NCBI GenBank assembly: GCA_029449235.1
Contig: JANATG010000006.1
Location: 310,001-374,000 of the forward strand
Direction of reading: 5' to 3'
Source of the DNA: Linnemannia schmuckeri
Lineage: Eukaryota > Mortierellomycota > Mortierellomycetes > Mortierellales > Mortierellaceae
DNA: 64,000 bases
The position numbers and the translations under genes are program-made. The notes under the pieces were generated by a model. That model saw nothing but the letters and a program-made list of their open reading frames with translations, did not search any database and was not told the DNA's origin. Positions 36,001-46,189 of the stretch are shown here, in pieces. Numbering within the stretch: position 1 is the stretch's first letter; each line of letters begins with the position of its first letter.

Positions 36001-39000
36001 TTCATATCCACGTTTTTTCCCCTTTCCTGCCAGTTCTCATCTCTTCCTCCTGAGTCGATCTTGTTTGCCCAAATGCATGTCTTCTTACATGCTTTTCATC
36101 AAGCAAGTGAGTGAGTTATGTTATTTATCTCACCTATGGTAAAAAAATAGAGAGAACGCGACGCTTTGGATGAGGATTCCAAGAATAGTTTTTTTTAGAG
36201 AGTATCAAGGAGGCGCATGAGACTATAGCGCGTTTCAAGTAAAGCAGTTGTCATGATGGGGCTGCGGTGAAATTATACCCCATCTTGCATTACTTTCCTG
36301 TGTGTAAGACACGTAACTTCGCGTGATATCACATACCTTTAACGCGTATCCGCCATTCATTTATATCATTGTTGTTATAAAAAATAATAAAACGCGTAAA
36401 CTAAACCTCCTTCTCTATTTGGTTAGCTTTGTTCCAGACCCTCCATCCTTCCTTCACTTTACGTTTCTTACATGCCCCTTCCCACCCCTTTCTCTTTCCC
36501 CCTTTCATGTTTTTGTTGTTATGGGTGACCCTAAAGTGGTAAATCCTCGAAAGCAAGGTTATGCAAAAGAAAGACGACGAACTGCATTTTTCGAAACGAA
36601 CACTTTTTTTTTGTGGCTCGTGCATTAGTTCATCAGTTCATTTCATTGTTGTGCTTGTTTGTTTGTTTATTTTGTTGGTTGGTTTATTCTATTCCATCAG
36701 CTTGTTCATAAAATCATGTTCTCGCCCTCTGTATTCAGTTTTTTTTGTCGATAACGTCCGGGGCAGATGCGTTACACCTTGCGTCTCTCTGTCTCTCTCT
36801 CCCTGTCCTTGTTCATTTTTTATAACGTCTAATGGGGGAGAGGGAAAGGAGGTGGAAAGAAGAGGAATATGTACGAGAGAGAGAGAGACAGAAGCAGGCA
36901 GATCTATTTCGCGTTCTGTGTCATGTTCTTAAAAAAACCAAAAGAAACCAAACTAGCAGAAAAAACAAGGCATGAGAGGAAAGGAGTCGAACAAAAAGCA
37001 GATCAATTTGGATTTTTGGGATAAGCTCTTTCCTTCCTTTCCCCTTCTTTTGTATCTAGCTTGAGATTGGACTTGGGCTTGAGGGCTGGATTGAGAAGGA
37101 GAAAAAAAAGGATGAGAAAGAAAGAGAGAAAAGAAAAAAAAGTGAGGGTTTTGCGAAATTGCGTGTTATACATAGCATTCTCTTTCTCCTTTTCCCTTCT
37201 TTCCTCCTTAGTTCCTCTTCCTCTCGCTCCTCTTTCTGTTCTTCCTCCCCTTGATTTCGATTTGACTTACAAGGGATATACAAGAAGGCGGGTGAATGGT
37301 GAAGGTAAATAGCTGGCTAAATGTGCATCGACTAGCTTTGGAGACCAAGTGAGGATGGACTTTGTTGAGATCGTGTTTTTTAGCGCGCTTGATGGACTTG
37401 AAGGTGCGTATGTGGGCAGGAACTGGCTAGTACTTCTGAAAGATGAAAGTGAGTGGGGAAGGGGTTACTCGTTTTGACTGCTTGCCAGAACATTTTGATG
37501 TCAGTGCAAAAGATAACAAGCATATGGGAGAAAAATGATGCGTTTTGAAGGGCAAAGCACAGGAGAAATAAAAGTTACTGCGGAATGGGAAGTGCTAAAT
37601 TGCACTAGTGAACAACCCTCCTCTACCTTCTATCTTGTCTTCTTCCTTCCTCCCCTCCGTCTCCACAGTCCCTTAACATCCACTCGGCTAAACAATCACC
37701 GACCATGATCTTTGCGAAAACTGTCAAGTGCCATGTTTTCATATTTTTTTTGACTGAAAATATCATTTTGAACGAGTCCTTTCATCTTTCTTTCTCGTAG
37801 GTTTCTACCACATTGATTTTGTTTCTTCATGTATTGCTTGTGTACTTGTTTGTATGTTTACTTGCTTTTATTCTGCTAATGTGTTTTTTCTATTGGTTGA
37901 CATACCCAAAAAAAAATCTGGACACTCGACTCTCCTGAATTTCAGTTATCCCTTTTCCCCAAATGTGGTTGCATTCCTGGCGCCTCCATCTCTCTTCCCT
38001 CCCCTCACTTCCCTCCGCCTATTCATACTCGTTCCTCTTCCTTCTTCCCTCGCCTTTCTTTCTTTCCTTCCTTCCCCTCCATCCCCTTCTCTTCCTTGAT
38101 CTCCATTCTCGTTCATTCATCCCTCCCCTGCTGCTTAGTGCCTCAAAATCTTTATGATCCTCTCTTCCCTAGCATGCATGACCTCAAATAACCAGAAATG
38201 AACACTGTGAATGTAGCATGCTACGACTATGCTATTTTTCCGTTTTTTTTTGTCTCTCGGGGGATGTTGGATAAGAAGAAATAAACTTGGTGGATCTCGA
38301 CCTTCCAACAAAAAAAAAGGGGAGAAAGTGATCCGGTTCTTTTCTGCACCTCCTTCTTGTTCTTTTATTCATCAATTATCATTCGTCTCTCCCTACACTT
38401 CTTTCCTCCATCCTTTTCATTTTCGCGTGGTTGTACATATTTGAGAGCGTTCTGTACACATGAAATTAACAAGATCGCTGAAAATGAAATGATACGCGCC
38501 AATGTTACAAAGGAAAATTACAAGGACGTGGCGAAGGGATGATCTAGGCATTTATGGTGGTTGCGTCTTGTGAAGTAAAAGGAACACTCCTATACAACAG
38601 TCAGATTAGGTTTCAAGAGAAACAAGCCCACACGCAGAGTAGTTTTCGGAGGAGACGATTTCATCCTTTTACGCGTTGAATTTTCACGCCCTCTCTACCA
38701 CTTTCTATTTCTAACTCTAAAAGGACCAGGCGTGGTTGAACAGTACACTTCTTTGCCTTCTTAGTTTTGAATTAACTCCGTGATTTTTGCATTGAGTTTT
38801 CTCCTCTTTATTTTGCTGTAGTGGATCGCGCTCTCACTTGGTCCTTTCCTCTTCCTCATCGTATCTTTTTCCCTCCTCGATATTGAGAGTGGATTCTAGA
38901 GGAATAGACGGAGAGAATGACGGAGCGATAAAAGCGGGTCTTTTTCTTAATGGATTTTCAACTCACAGACCAGTCGTACACACAATCAACTTTGTCTTTA

Positions 39001-40098
39001 TTGGTGTCGCCATACTTTTTTGTCTGTTGGTCCGACTCCATTGACTCTTTACATCTCTCTCTCTCCTCTCACTTTTTATCGGCCAGAAGGGGATCCACTT
39101 TTTTCTTTTGTTCCTTGAAGGGAGATACTTATCGAAAAGACTAAGGAGTGTCGATGGAAAGAAGAAAGAAGCAATAATTAAACAGCCAACAACGATAATT
39201 TTCCTTCGCATAATATCTCAATCGTGCATAACACCAGAGACAAAGGTTTTTCTTTTGCATGCAAAGAAACAGAAAAAGATGTGGATGGAGAATGGGTCTG
39301 GGCCCGTTTATTATATTTTCTCTTCGTGCTTGCTTTACTTTGTATTCGTGGCTACGTCATTTCCGGGCATTTTGCCATATTGGTTGTTCCCTCTCCTCTT
39401 TTCATCCCTGACCGTTGAGGTTGTTGGTGTTGAACTGTGCATCGTTTCTGTTTTTTTTGTTGTTGTTGAGCATTTTGTGCCTGTCCAACCCGCCTGTACG
39501 TCTCCGTGAATAAATTAAATTTCAGGATCCGTGTATGTACAGCTACAGAGCGCAAATTAACTTTCTTTGAGGAGAGAGAGAGGGTGGATGGAGATTGAGA
39601 TTTTGACAAGCTGAATGCAAGAATATCGCGATTGGGAATCATTTTTTACTGAGAGTAATTTTGTTGGGGCCAATCTGCTTCTACACCATTCCGCCAGCGT
39701 ATTGGCTGCCCAGTCAGTTTTTGCACGCCCAGTCAGACTGTTACCGGCTACTTTTGAGATTTGAGATGTGTAATTTGAGAGAGAAAGATATATAAGAACT
39801 AGATCCATCGGTAACATGCGCGCAGGATCGGCACTTGCTAGTATGGCGCAGCGTGCGATATGATGATGGCACGCTAAGACCGATAAGAATGGTGCTCTCT
39901 CAGATCATCACTCCTTTCTATTGACGCGACATTTCGTGGTAACTGTGACTGCTGAGTAGATCTAAGCCACAGTAAACACTCTGCCTCTCACCTCTTTCAA
40001 CACGATCACTTACACCCCCGAAGCTGTCTCCCTTGTCATGAACCATTAGCACCACCCTTTTTCAGGAACAAAGCAACATCTCGATACATCCGACTATA
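27048..40098. other. 13 kb without a recognisable gene
   Basis: Read on both strands, no ORF here has family motifs, typical codon bias or a consistent splice structure. From 27.1 to 29.2 kb the plus strand is purine-rich (GA/GGA repeats), so any minus-strand transcript of the zinc-finger gene would have a C/T-rich leader. At 31.9-32.5 kb and 35.4-35.6 kb the plus strand is C/T-rich instead. Homopolymers sit at 33042-33067 (A26), 34073-34097 (T25) and 34791-34815 (T25). ORFs of 60-214 codons are Ser/Pro/Leu/Phe or Arg/Glu/Lys translations of these biased tracts. The region may hold long leaders, regulatory DNA or non-coding RNAs; none can be shown from sequence alone. Confidence 0.6.
27080..29200. 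repeat. 2 kb strand-asymmetric purine-rich (plus) tract
   Basis: GA, GGA, GAAA and GAGAGA motifs dominate the plus strand for about 2 kb with little C/T interruption. It ends near an isolated T/C-rich stretch. Mirror-type purine tracts of this kind can form triplex DNA. Confidence 0.6.
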
Positions 40099-40692
40099 AT
40101 GTTCAAGCTCACACTCCAGGGCAAGGCCGCCTCCACCGCCGTACCAGCATTGGCCCGTGGTTACGCCACCAATGTCACCCGAACATTGTTCCCTCGCCAC
40201 TATCGTCTCCGCCACAAAATCCAGTCCGAACAGGATGCAACCCTCCTCAAGGACGGCTCGCTCTTCATCCGTCGCCCCACCGCCGGCCCCACAACTTCGA
40301 TCCTCTCATCTGCACACCCCTCTCCAGCATCCGTCTCCTCAAGGACAACCTCCACCCCTCTTTCCCACCCCGACCTCCCCCCCGCCCTCAAAACCGCCAC
40401 CACAGGAACTACAGGAAAGTCTGTAGCTGGAGCAAAGCCCGAGTTTGCAAAGTTGTCCGAGGAGCAGATTGCAGAGATGAAGGCTTTGAGACTGGAGAAT
40501 CCTGCCAAGTACACTCGTTCGTACTTAGCCAAGAAGTACAACGTCAGCGATATGTTTGTCAAGTGCTACATCCCTGCCTCAAAAGAAGTCCAGGTCGCAC
40601 GGATCAAGGCTCAGCAGCGGTCGTTTGATAGGAAGGGCTGGAAGGCTCAGGAGATTGTTATCCAGCGCCAGAAGCGTCGTGAGCTCTGGTAA
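40099..40692 (+). CDS. MRPL20: mitochondrial large ribosomal subunit protein MRPL20 (mL58 family)
   Basis: The 197-residue product is a fungal-type protein of the mitochondrial large ribosomal subunit. Evidence is a presequence-like N terminus (MFKLTLQGKAASTAVPALAR), a Ser/Thr/Pro-rich linker, and the family's C-terminal block: LSEEQIAEMKALRLENP, then KYTRSYLAKKYNVSDMFVK, then a Lys/Arg-rich helix ending KRRELW. Yeast Mrpl20 has a similar length (195). It is a single exon whose start is the first ATG. The helix-turn-helix-like part (RSYLAKKYNVSDMFV) is typical of the family. The 13 kb upstream is gene-free; small secreted protein genes follow on the same strand. Confidence 0.82.
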   Translation: MFKLTLQGKAASTAVPALARGYATNVTRTLFPRHYRLRHKIQSEQDATLLKDGSLFIRRPTAGPTTSILSSAHPSPASVSSRTTSTPLSHPDLPPALKTATTGTTGKSVAGAKPEFAKLSEEQIAEMKALRLENPAKYTRSYLAKKYNVSDMFVKCYIPASKEVQVARIKAQQRSFDRKGWKAQEIVIQRQKRRELW

Positions 40693-41823
40693 TGTGGACC
40701 GAAAGGCACGGACGGGTCGGTATACGCAAGTGACATGGCAAAGAACAGGACGAGAATACCGGTGCGAGAACAATACCTGCCTGCCTATCGCTCAGTCAGC
40801 ACGTTATCTCTCTGTCTCTCTCCAGCCAACGAACAACAACACCAGCAGCACAAAATCAAACCATACCACAATCGCTCATCACCCTTTTCACCTCAACTCA
40901 TCATACGGAATCACGGGATACAACGGACCAAATCTCACAACCCGCCGTGGTGCCACTACACAATATCATTTTTTTTCGGGATATCATTATAGAAACAACA
41001 CATGCACTTGGAATTAAACGCGAATAGCAACACCAAACCAACCCCCATCACTCTGCCCCCATGGAGCGTTTTTTTTTTTTTTTTTTTTTTTTGGCAATTT
41101 TATTTCGCGCCTTGAGTGCGACGATCCTTAGAATCTTGACGTCTATGAGAATGTGACGATAAGCGGCTCTCATGCATTCTTTAGATAATGTCGCAGGACA
41201 AGAAGAAAGACAAAAGCGCATCATCAAAGGAAATAGCAGTCAAGCATGGCAGAAAAGGCGCAAAAAATGAAGAGAGGCCATGGGCATCTCCATTAGCATA
41301 ATCCCGCAAGAGCCCAGTTGGACCGATTCGTTCTTTTTTCACCATTTCCTTCTCACTCCATTTTTTGAGTAGTAGAGATGATATTCAGCGCATACTCGCA
41401 CTAGAATCTTGCATTACTGTCCTTTCCTACTTGGCATCTCTCTTCCTTCCTTTGCTTCAGCGCCTTGTCTCATACTTTTTTTTTGGGTTTTTTAATATCG
41501 AGAAAAAAAATGGCGGACACCATTGACTTTTTTGATCCATTTTTCACTCTTTTCGTGAGGCTCCTTGGGAGGATACGACAGAGAAAGATTAGCGTGTTTC
41601 AAGTAGCAACGTCGGACTCCGGCATTGCTTGGGTCGAATTAGAGAGCCCTTCACGTTGTACATGTATAGAAGTGGCTACACACCCCATTTTTCGCCTCTT
41701 CAAACAATCAAATCCCACACAGCTCTAGAACTCTACAACTTACAAGCTACAACCTACTCCTTCCTTCCAAAAGTCCATAACAAAACCGTGACTGCAACTC
41801 AAAACCATCTCGGCCACAAGTCC
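40693..41823. other. intergenic between MRPL20 and SSP2
   Basis: T24 at 41069-41092. The rest is mixed sequence with CT-rich patches. No gene is supported; an ORF upstream of and in frame with 41824 has no signal or family features before that ATG. Confidence 0.45.
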
Positions 41824-42075
41824 ATGCCTGCCCTAGTTGCCGCCTCCCTGGCACTCTTCCTCCTCGTCCTCTCTGCTACTACTCAAGCCGCCCCTTCCCA
41901 CCATCCCCGCGCTCTTCTGGGGAGTTGTGACAATACTGCTGTTGTTGGTCAAGCTGTCGAGAAGAGAGGCACGTTGTATGCGACTCGTTTGAAAGCCAGT
42001 GACTTGATGAGAGGATTGAAACGAAAAAACCTTGGCGGAAAGTTTGGAGATACTGTTTGCGATCTCACGGAGTGA
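41824..42075 (+). CDS. small secreted protein with possible Kex2 sites (SSP2)
   Basis: An 83-residue product of unknown family. Residues 1-22 are a clear signal peptide (MPALVAASLALFLLVLSATT) ending TQA|APSHH, the same QAAP cleavage context seen at 11.8 and 43.1 kb. The mature part, about 61 residues, has two Cys (GSCDN and TVCDLTE) and dibasic sites at EKR|GTLYA and LKRKN that a Kex2-like protease could cut. The frame is open upstream, but the chosen ATG is the only one giving a signal peptide. Stop is TGA at 42073. No intron is needed. It may be an effector, wall protein or processed peptide; nothing in the sequence decides. Confidence 0.6.
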   Translation: MPALVAASLALFLLVLSATTQAAPSHHPRALLGSCDNTAVVGQAVEKRGTLYATRLKASDLMRGLKRKNLGGKFGDTVCDLTE

Positions 42076-43007
42076 TTGAAGAGTCATTCCCGGCGAAATG
42101 AGAGGTGGAGGAGGGTATGAGGAGAGGACTAAAGAGCAAACACTAGCGTAGACAATTATCGCTTTTTGATAAAAACGTTGCTGTTATTTTTATACAATAT
42201 ATGGTCATTCCATGATCTTACTTGTCGATCTTAGTAAAAGGAAGCAGACAAACTTGGTGAGGTGTCAGCTATTAGGATATGATAGAGAGAGTGTACCTGC
42301 TTCAATAATAACGGAGGAAAAGTATAGAGGCAAAGAGGACGACCCTGTTTACGTGAGTACGATTTTAGTAAGATGAATGGCATTTACAGTGCGATGTGGA
42401 GGCTGTTTGTTAAGAGAAAAAACATAGAGCCTGGAAGAGTTAAAATTGAACAGAGAGAGTGGCGTGAAGAGGTTTCCTCCTATCAGGAGCATGACATTGA
42501 CGCGGTGGACCCCTTACTCGCCATGCACGCCGCAACTCCTTTCTCAGAAACCCGCTGCCATTTCACTCCCTTTTTTTTGCGCCACTAACGTATATAACAG
42601 TATCATTCATAAACAAGAACGGCGAGATCCTCCTCTTTTGTTTTTGTCGTGGTGGCGTAAAGTCTTCTTTCTCATGCCTTCAGTGTAGGCCAAAGCTTCG
42701 AATGGACCCCTTTTTCTTGGCGGCAACACGCATGGACTACTAAAAGCCTAGAGCCATTGTCAACTCAAGGTTGTCGTACTGCCAGAGCCCTGTAACTTAG
42801 AAGCAAGAAAGAAGGCGAAGAGTAAAAACAACCTCTATCTCCCCTCCCTTCTCCTTTCGCCTTCGCCCGTCGCCGCGCTGCCTTGGTCTTCTTTTGTTAG
42901 TTGTCATATAGAAAGATTTGCATAATTCACTAAATGTTTCGCATACATATAAAGAAACACTGTATCTCAAGCCTTCCTTCAAATTTGTAGATTCCTCGCC
43001 ATTCGCC
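42076..43007. other. intergenic between SSP2 and SSP3
   Basis: No convincing gene. A 71-codon ORF at 42373 has poor codon bias and no features. A TATA box lies before SSP3. Confidence 0.45.
42948..42954 (+). promoter_or_regulatory. TATA box of SSP3
   Basis: TATAAAG sits 60 bases upstream of the ATG at 43008, in a normal position for a fungal TATA element. Confidence 0.4.
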
Positions 43008-43227
43008 ATGACTACCACCACTTCTTTGGTGCACAAGTCGGTCATCCCCGTTGCCGCCGTCACCAAGCTGGCTCTTTTCGTTCTGACCGACACAACATCC
43101 CTTGCCGTGCAGGCAGCACCAACCCCTGCTGTTGCAGACGGAGCCTTGATCGCTAAGCGCCACGACTCTACTGTTAAATTTTTCGATCCTCTTCCACCTG
43201 GTACAGATCACTGGGAGCCTTACACGT

Positions 43228-43272
<45 letters not shown>

Positions 43273-43380
43273 ATCTTCATGCTCTGCGCCATCGTCACCA
43301 CTGCCGCCTTTCAAGCCGCGCCAGGTAATAATGCCCCTTTTATTGACGTCGTCGCCGATATTAACGTCGATCTCAACTAA
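43008..43380 (+). CDS. small secreted protein, spliced across a T41 tract (SSP3)
   Basis: The unspliced ORF ends at 43229, just before 41 consecutive T. A better model splices 43008-43200 to 43316-43380. The donor is G|GTACAG and the acceptor TTTCAAG is the first AG after the T tract; the intron is 115 bp. The sum is 258 bases (85 residues), close to SSP2. The N terminus has a hydrophobic segment (SVIPVAAVTKLALFVL) ending VQAAPTP, like the other two small proteins, and a possible Kex2 site IAKR|HDST. The new C terminus is AAPGNNAPFIDVVADINVDL plus Asn, without cysteine. The signal peptide carries an internal Thr-Asp-Thr-Thr, so it is weaker than in SSP2. Function is unknown. Confidence 0.5.
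43230..43270 (+). repeat. T41 homopolymer (SSP3 intron)
   Basis: Forty-one consecutive T, the longest single-base run in the window, lying where a polypyrimidine tract would be expected in the proposed SSP3 intron. Confidence 0.95.
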
Positions 43381-43717
43381 ATCATTAACCTCATTGCTTC
43401 CCATCTCCGCCCTCTTAAATAAAAAAAAAAAAAAACGCTTCACCACGCCTCCTGCTTGTTTTATCGTTTCTTTTGTCCTCAAAAAGTCTCTTTGTTCATA
43501 ACCGCATAAAAAACCTCACCGCAAATAAACAAAAGAGCTGAAGTAGAGTCCGCATGTAACTTTTTTATGTGTCTATTGTAGATTTTGTTAAAAATCGTTA
43601 CGGACTTGTTTTAGTATTTAGTAAAAAACCCATCATGTCCATATTGTGCTCAAGCGAAAAGAGAGAAGAAAGACGAGAGAGAGAGAGAGGAAAGCGTTCT
43701 TCTTCTCATCCTCCTTC
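43381..43717. other. intergenic between SSP3 and ALG5 (convergent)
   Basis: A/T-rich with an A15 tract near 43421 directly after a taaataaaa motif that could act as the SSP3 poly(A) signal. No gene was seen. Confidence 0.5.
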
Positions 43718-45498
43718 TCAGCACTTGACCTTCTCCACCTTCTCCACCTCGACCCTCAAGGGACGAATCTTCCAAACCCCCAAAATATAATTCATCCGAA
43801 TAATTAAAAGATCCAGCGCCATTTGGATAGAGTCCCTCATCAACGAGACCTTGGACCCATCAATCTCTTGCCAGGCCACGGGGACTTCGACGATAGGAAT
43901 CCGGAGTTGTTGTGCAATCATGAGGACCTCGATATCAAAGACCCAGCCCTCGACATGCATGTTTGGGAAGATAGCCTGTGCGGCTTTACGCGTGAAGAGT
44001 TTGAACCCGCATTGGGTATCCTCGATTCCGCGGCAGCCCAGGATGTAGACGACCTTATGGAAGGAGTACATCAAAAAGTTGCGAATAAACGAGCGCTATT
44101 CGTTATCGCCGAGGTGAAAATGAAAATCAAGAGATAATTAGTTCAGGCACTTGCTTTTTTAAATTTTGACAGGACGAGGGCGTAGGTGTTGAGCAAAACG
44201 CAATACGATATGGTATCCAGGACTCACCTTGACGACGGCATCGGTTTTGACCATGTGGGCTCTGGATCCGACAGCGACTCCCAGTCCGTCTTGTTCGGTG
44301 GCCTTTAACTTGATCTGCAAGGCATCCAGATCCGAGAATCGTGTCGCGCCATCAGCATCGACCATTAGAATGTACTCTCCGCGCGTGTATTGCATTCCCT
44401 ATTATTCAATCAGACATCACACCACGAAAAGGGGCAGTAATTTGTGAGTCTCCAATCGAGCCGTGTCCAATTATTCGTTGTAGTATGTATGCTCCTTTGC
44501 AACAAAAAAAAGCCGCGGTTTGTCTACAAGACAAAGTATCATACCTGGATGACAGCACCACCTTTACCACGGTTCTTTTCAAAGCTAAGAACACGGATAT
44601 CCTTAATATCCTCCTGCTGAGCCATCTCCAACGCAACACGGACCGTCGAATCCTGCGATCCATCGTCAACAACCAAGATCTCATAGCTAAAAGTCAAATC
44701 CTTGTACGCCTTTTCCTTCAAGAAATCTAAAGTCTCCTTCATCATGATGGGCAACCGTTCAGTTTCGTTGTAGGCAGGAACGACGACTGAAAGCGTCTTT
44801 GTAGGAGAACCCTCGTCTGTCCGGGAAAGAGGTTTCAATTGAGCCTTGTATTTGTCAGATCGAGTGGAGCCTCCTGCAATCTTTTTTATCTTCGTTCCTG
44901 CTGGGATTGTTGGTGCTGCTGGTGTGATAGATTGTTGTTTGGCGAGGCGTTGTTGGTAGTCGTTTTCTTCCTTGATCAATGAGGTGAGGTGGGTGAGGTC
45001 CTGGTAACATCTCTCTGACGCCGTTGCCTCCCTTGGGTTGGGACTCATCATATAGAGTATCGAGAATGCCTAATGATTCATTTTTGAATGAAGTTAGTTC
45101 CAAACAACAAGGTTCAGACCAGGAACACTTCCATCATAGGTAGAATGGGAACTTGCATCCTTGCTTCTCCTTAACGACATGAGAACTGTTTTGACGCTGC
45201 TATGTATGTATCTGGAGTTCCTGTTATCTGTCGTGTTGTCCCTGCTGAGTTCCTTGTCATCGTCTTTCATCTGTCCTATTCATCCTTTCTTGAGTCATCA
45301 CTGATCACCCGTCCCTTGGCCGAGTTTTGCATGCACCTGCCCCTGCGAGTCATCTTGTCATCCTGCGAGAGCTCCTGAACCGATGTCTGTAGGCTGATGC
45401 TTCCTTGTCTTGTCCCTATTGTGGAAACAAAGACAAGAGATACTTACACAGAGGATGCCACCGAGTGCGACGGTGGAGAGGATGGCCGTCCAGGACAT
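43718..45498 (-). CDS. ALG5: dolichyl-phosphate beta-glucosyltransferase Alg5
   Basis: Alg5 transfers glucose from UDP-glucose to dolichyl phosphate at the cytosolic face of the endoplasmic reticulum, supplying Dol-P-Glc for N-glycan assembly. Four exons: 45498-45448, 45069-44545, 44398-44228 and 44095-43718, giving 374 residues. A membrane segment at residues 3-24 is split by intron 1 (TAILSTVALGGILC / AFSILYMM). The GT2 fold begins near residue 109 (LSVVVPAYNETERLPIMM), with YEILVVDDGSQD, LSFEKNRGKGGAV, the DAD motif at 206-208 (VDADGATRFSD), GSRAHMV and GIEDTQCGFKLFTRKAA. It ends GWVFDIEVLMIAQ and WQEIDGSKVSL. It is some 40 residues longer than yeast Alg5; the extra length is a polar linker between membrane anchor and catalytic domain. 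Confidence 0.94.
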
Positions 45499-46189
45499 TG
45501 TTGCTGCTGCTGTTGCGGTCGGGCTGAGTTGAGGGGGAAGTATGTAGATGAGACAAGGGGAAGTAAGGGAAAAGAGGAGAAAGAAGGAGGAGAGAAGAAG
45601 AGTCGTTAAGAGAGTGTCGTGAAAGAGGAGAGTGAGTACGAGAAAGGAGAGAGAAATGAGAAAAAAAAGAATAGGAAGTGGGGAAGTGTAAAAAGAGCCA
45701 AAGGAGAAAAGAAACGAAGTGACATACAGCCAGCCTCAAATAACTCTCCACAAAGACGCCCATCGAATCAATTTCGATTGATTGGGCTTTTGTCTTGTTC
45801 TTTCGTGCCGTGCAAATCTAATGTTACTCAGGCACAAGCAATTGGACACTCGTTTCTATCTTGCTGCTCTCATATAAAAGCCAAACTGAGGCACCACCCC
45901 TACCCACCTACAAGGAACACCAATGGGCCAGTCACAGTCGCCCACGCCAGTTTTGCAGCGCCTGACTGGGTTGCCAATCGAAACATTTTTAACGGCTGTA
46001 GTATTTTTTATGGTCCTTTGGTCGTACTTGATGCTCTCTCGCAAGAGGAAAAAACTCTGGACGTCTTCTTGTTGTCCTTTAGCAATAACATCAACAGATA
46101 CCTGCATCAAAACAAACAAAGCAGCAGCATAGAGTGAAAAAAAACAGACAGAGGTATATGTGTATATTATGAGGAAATAAAGGAGGGGG
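45499..46189. other. intergenic between ALG5 and KCH
   Basis: The ALG5-proximal 130 bases are purine-rich on the plus strand, hence a C/T-rich leader for ALG5. No gene was seen in the remainder. Confidence 0.5.

Noticed and set aside
42373..42588. 71-codon ORF starting MNGIYSAMWRLF between SSP2 and SSP3
   Set aside because: Poor codon bias, no signal peptide, no family, and ends in a T-rich stretch.
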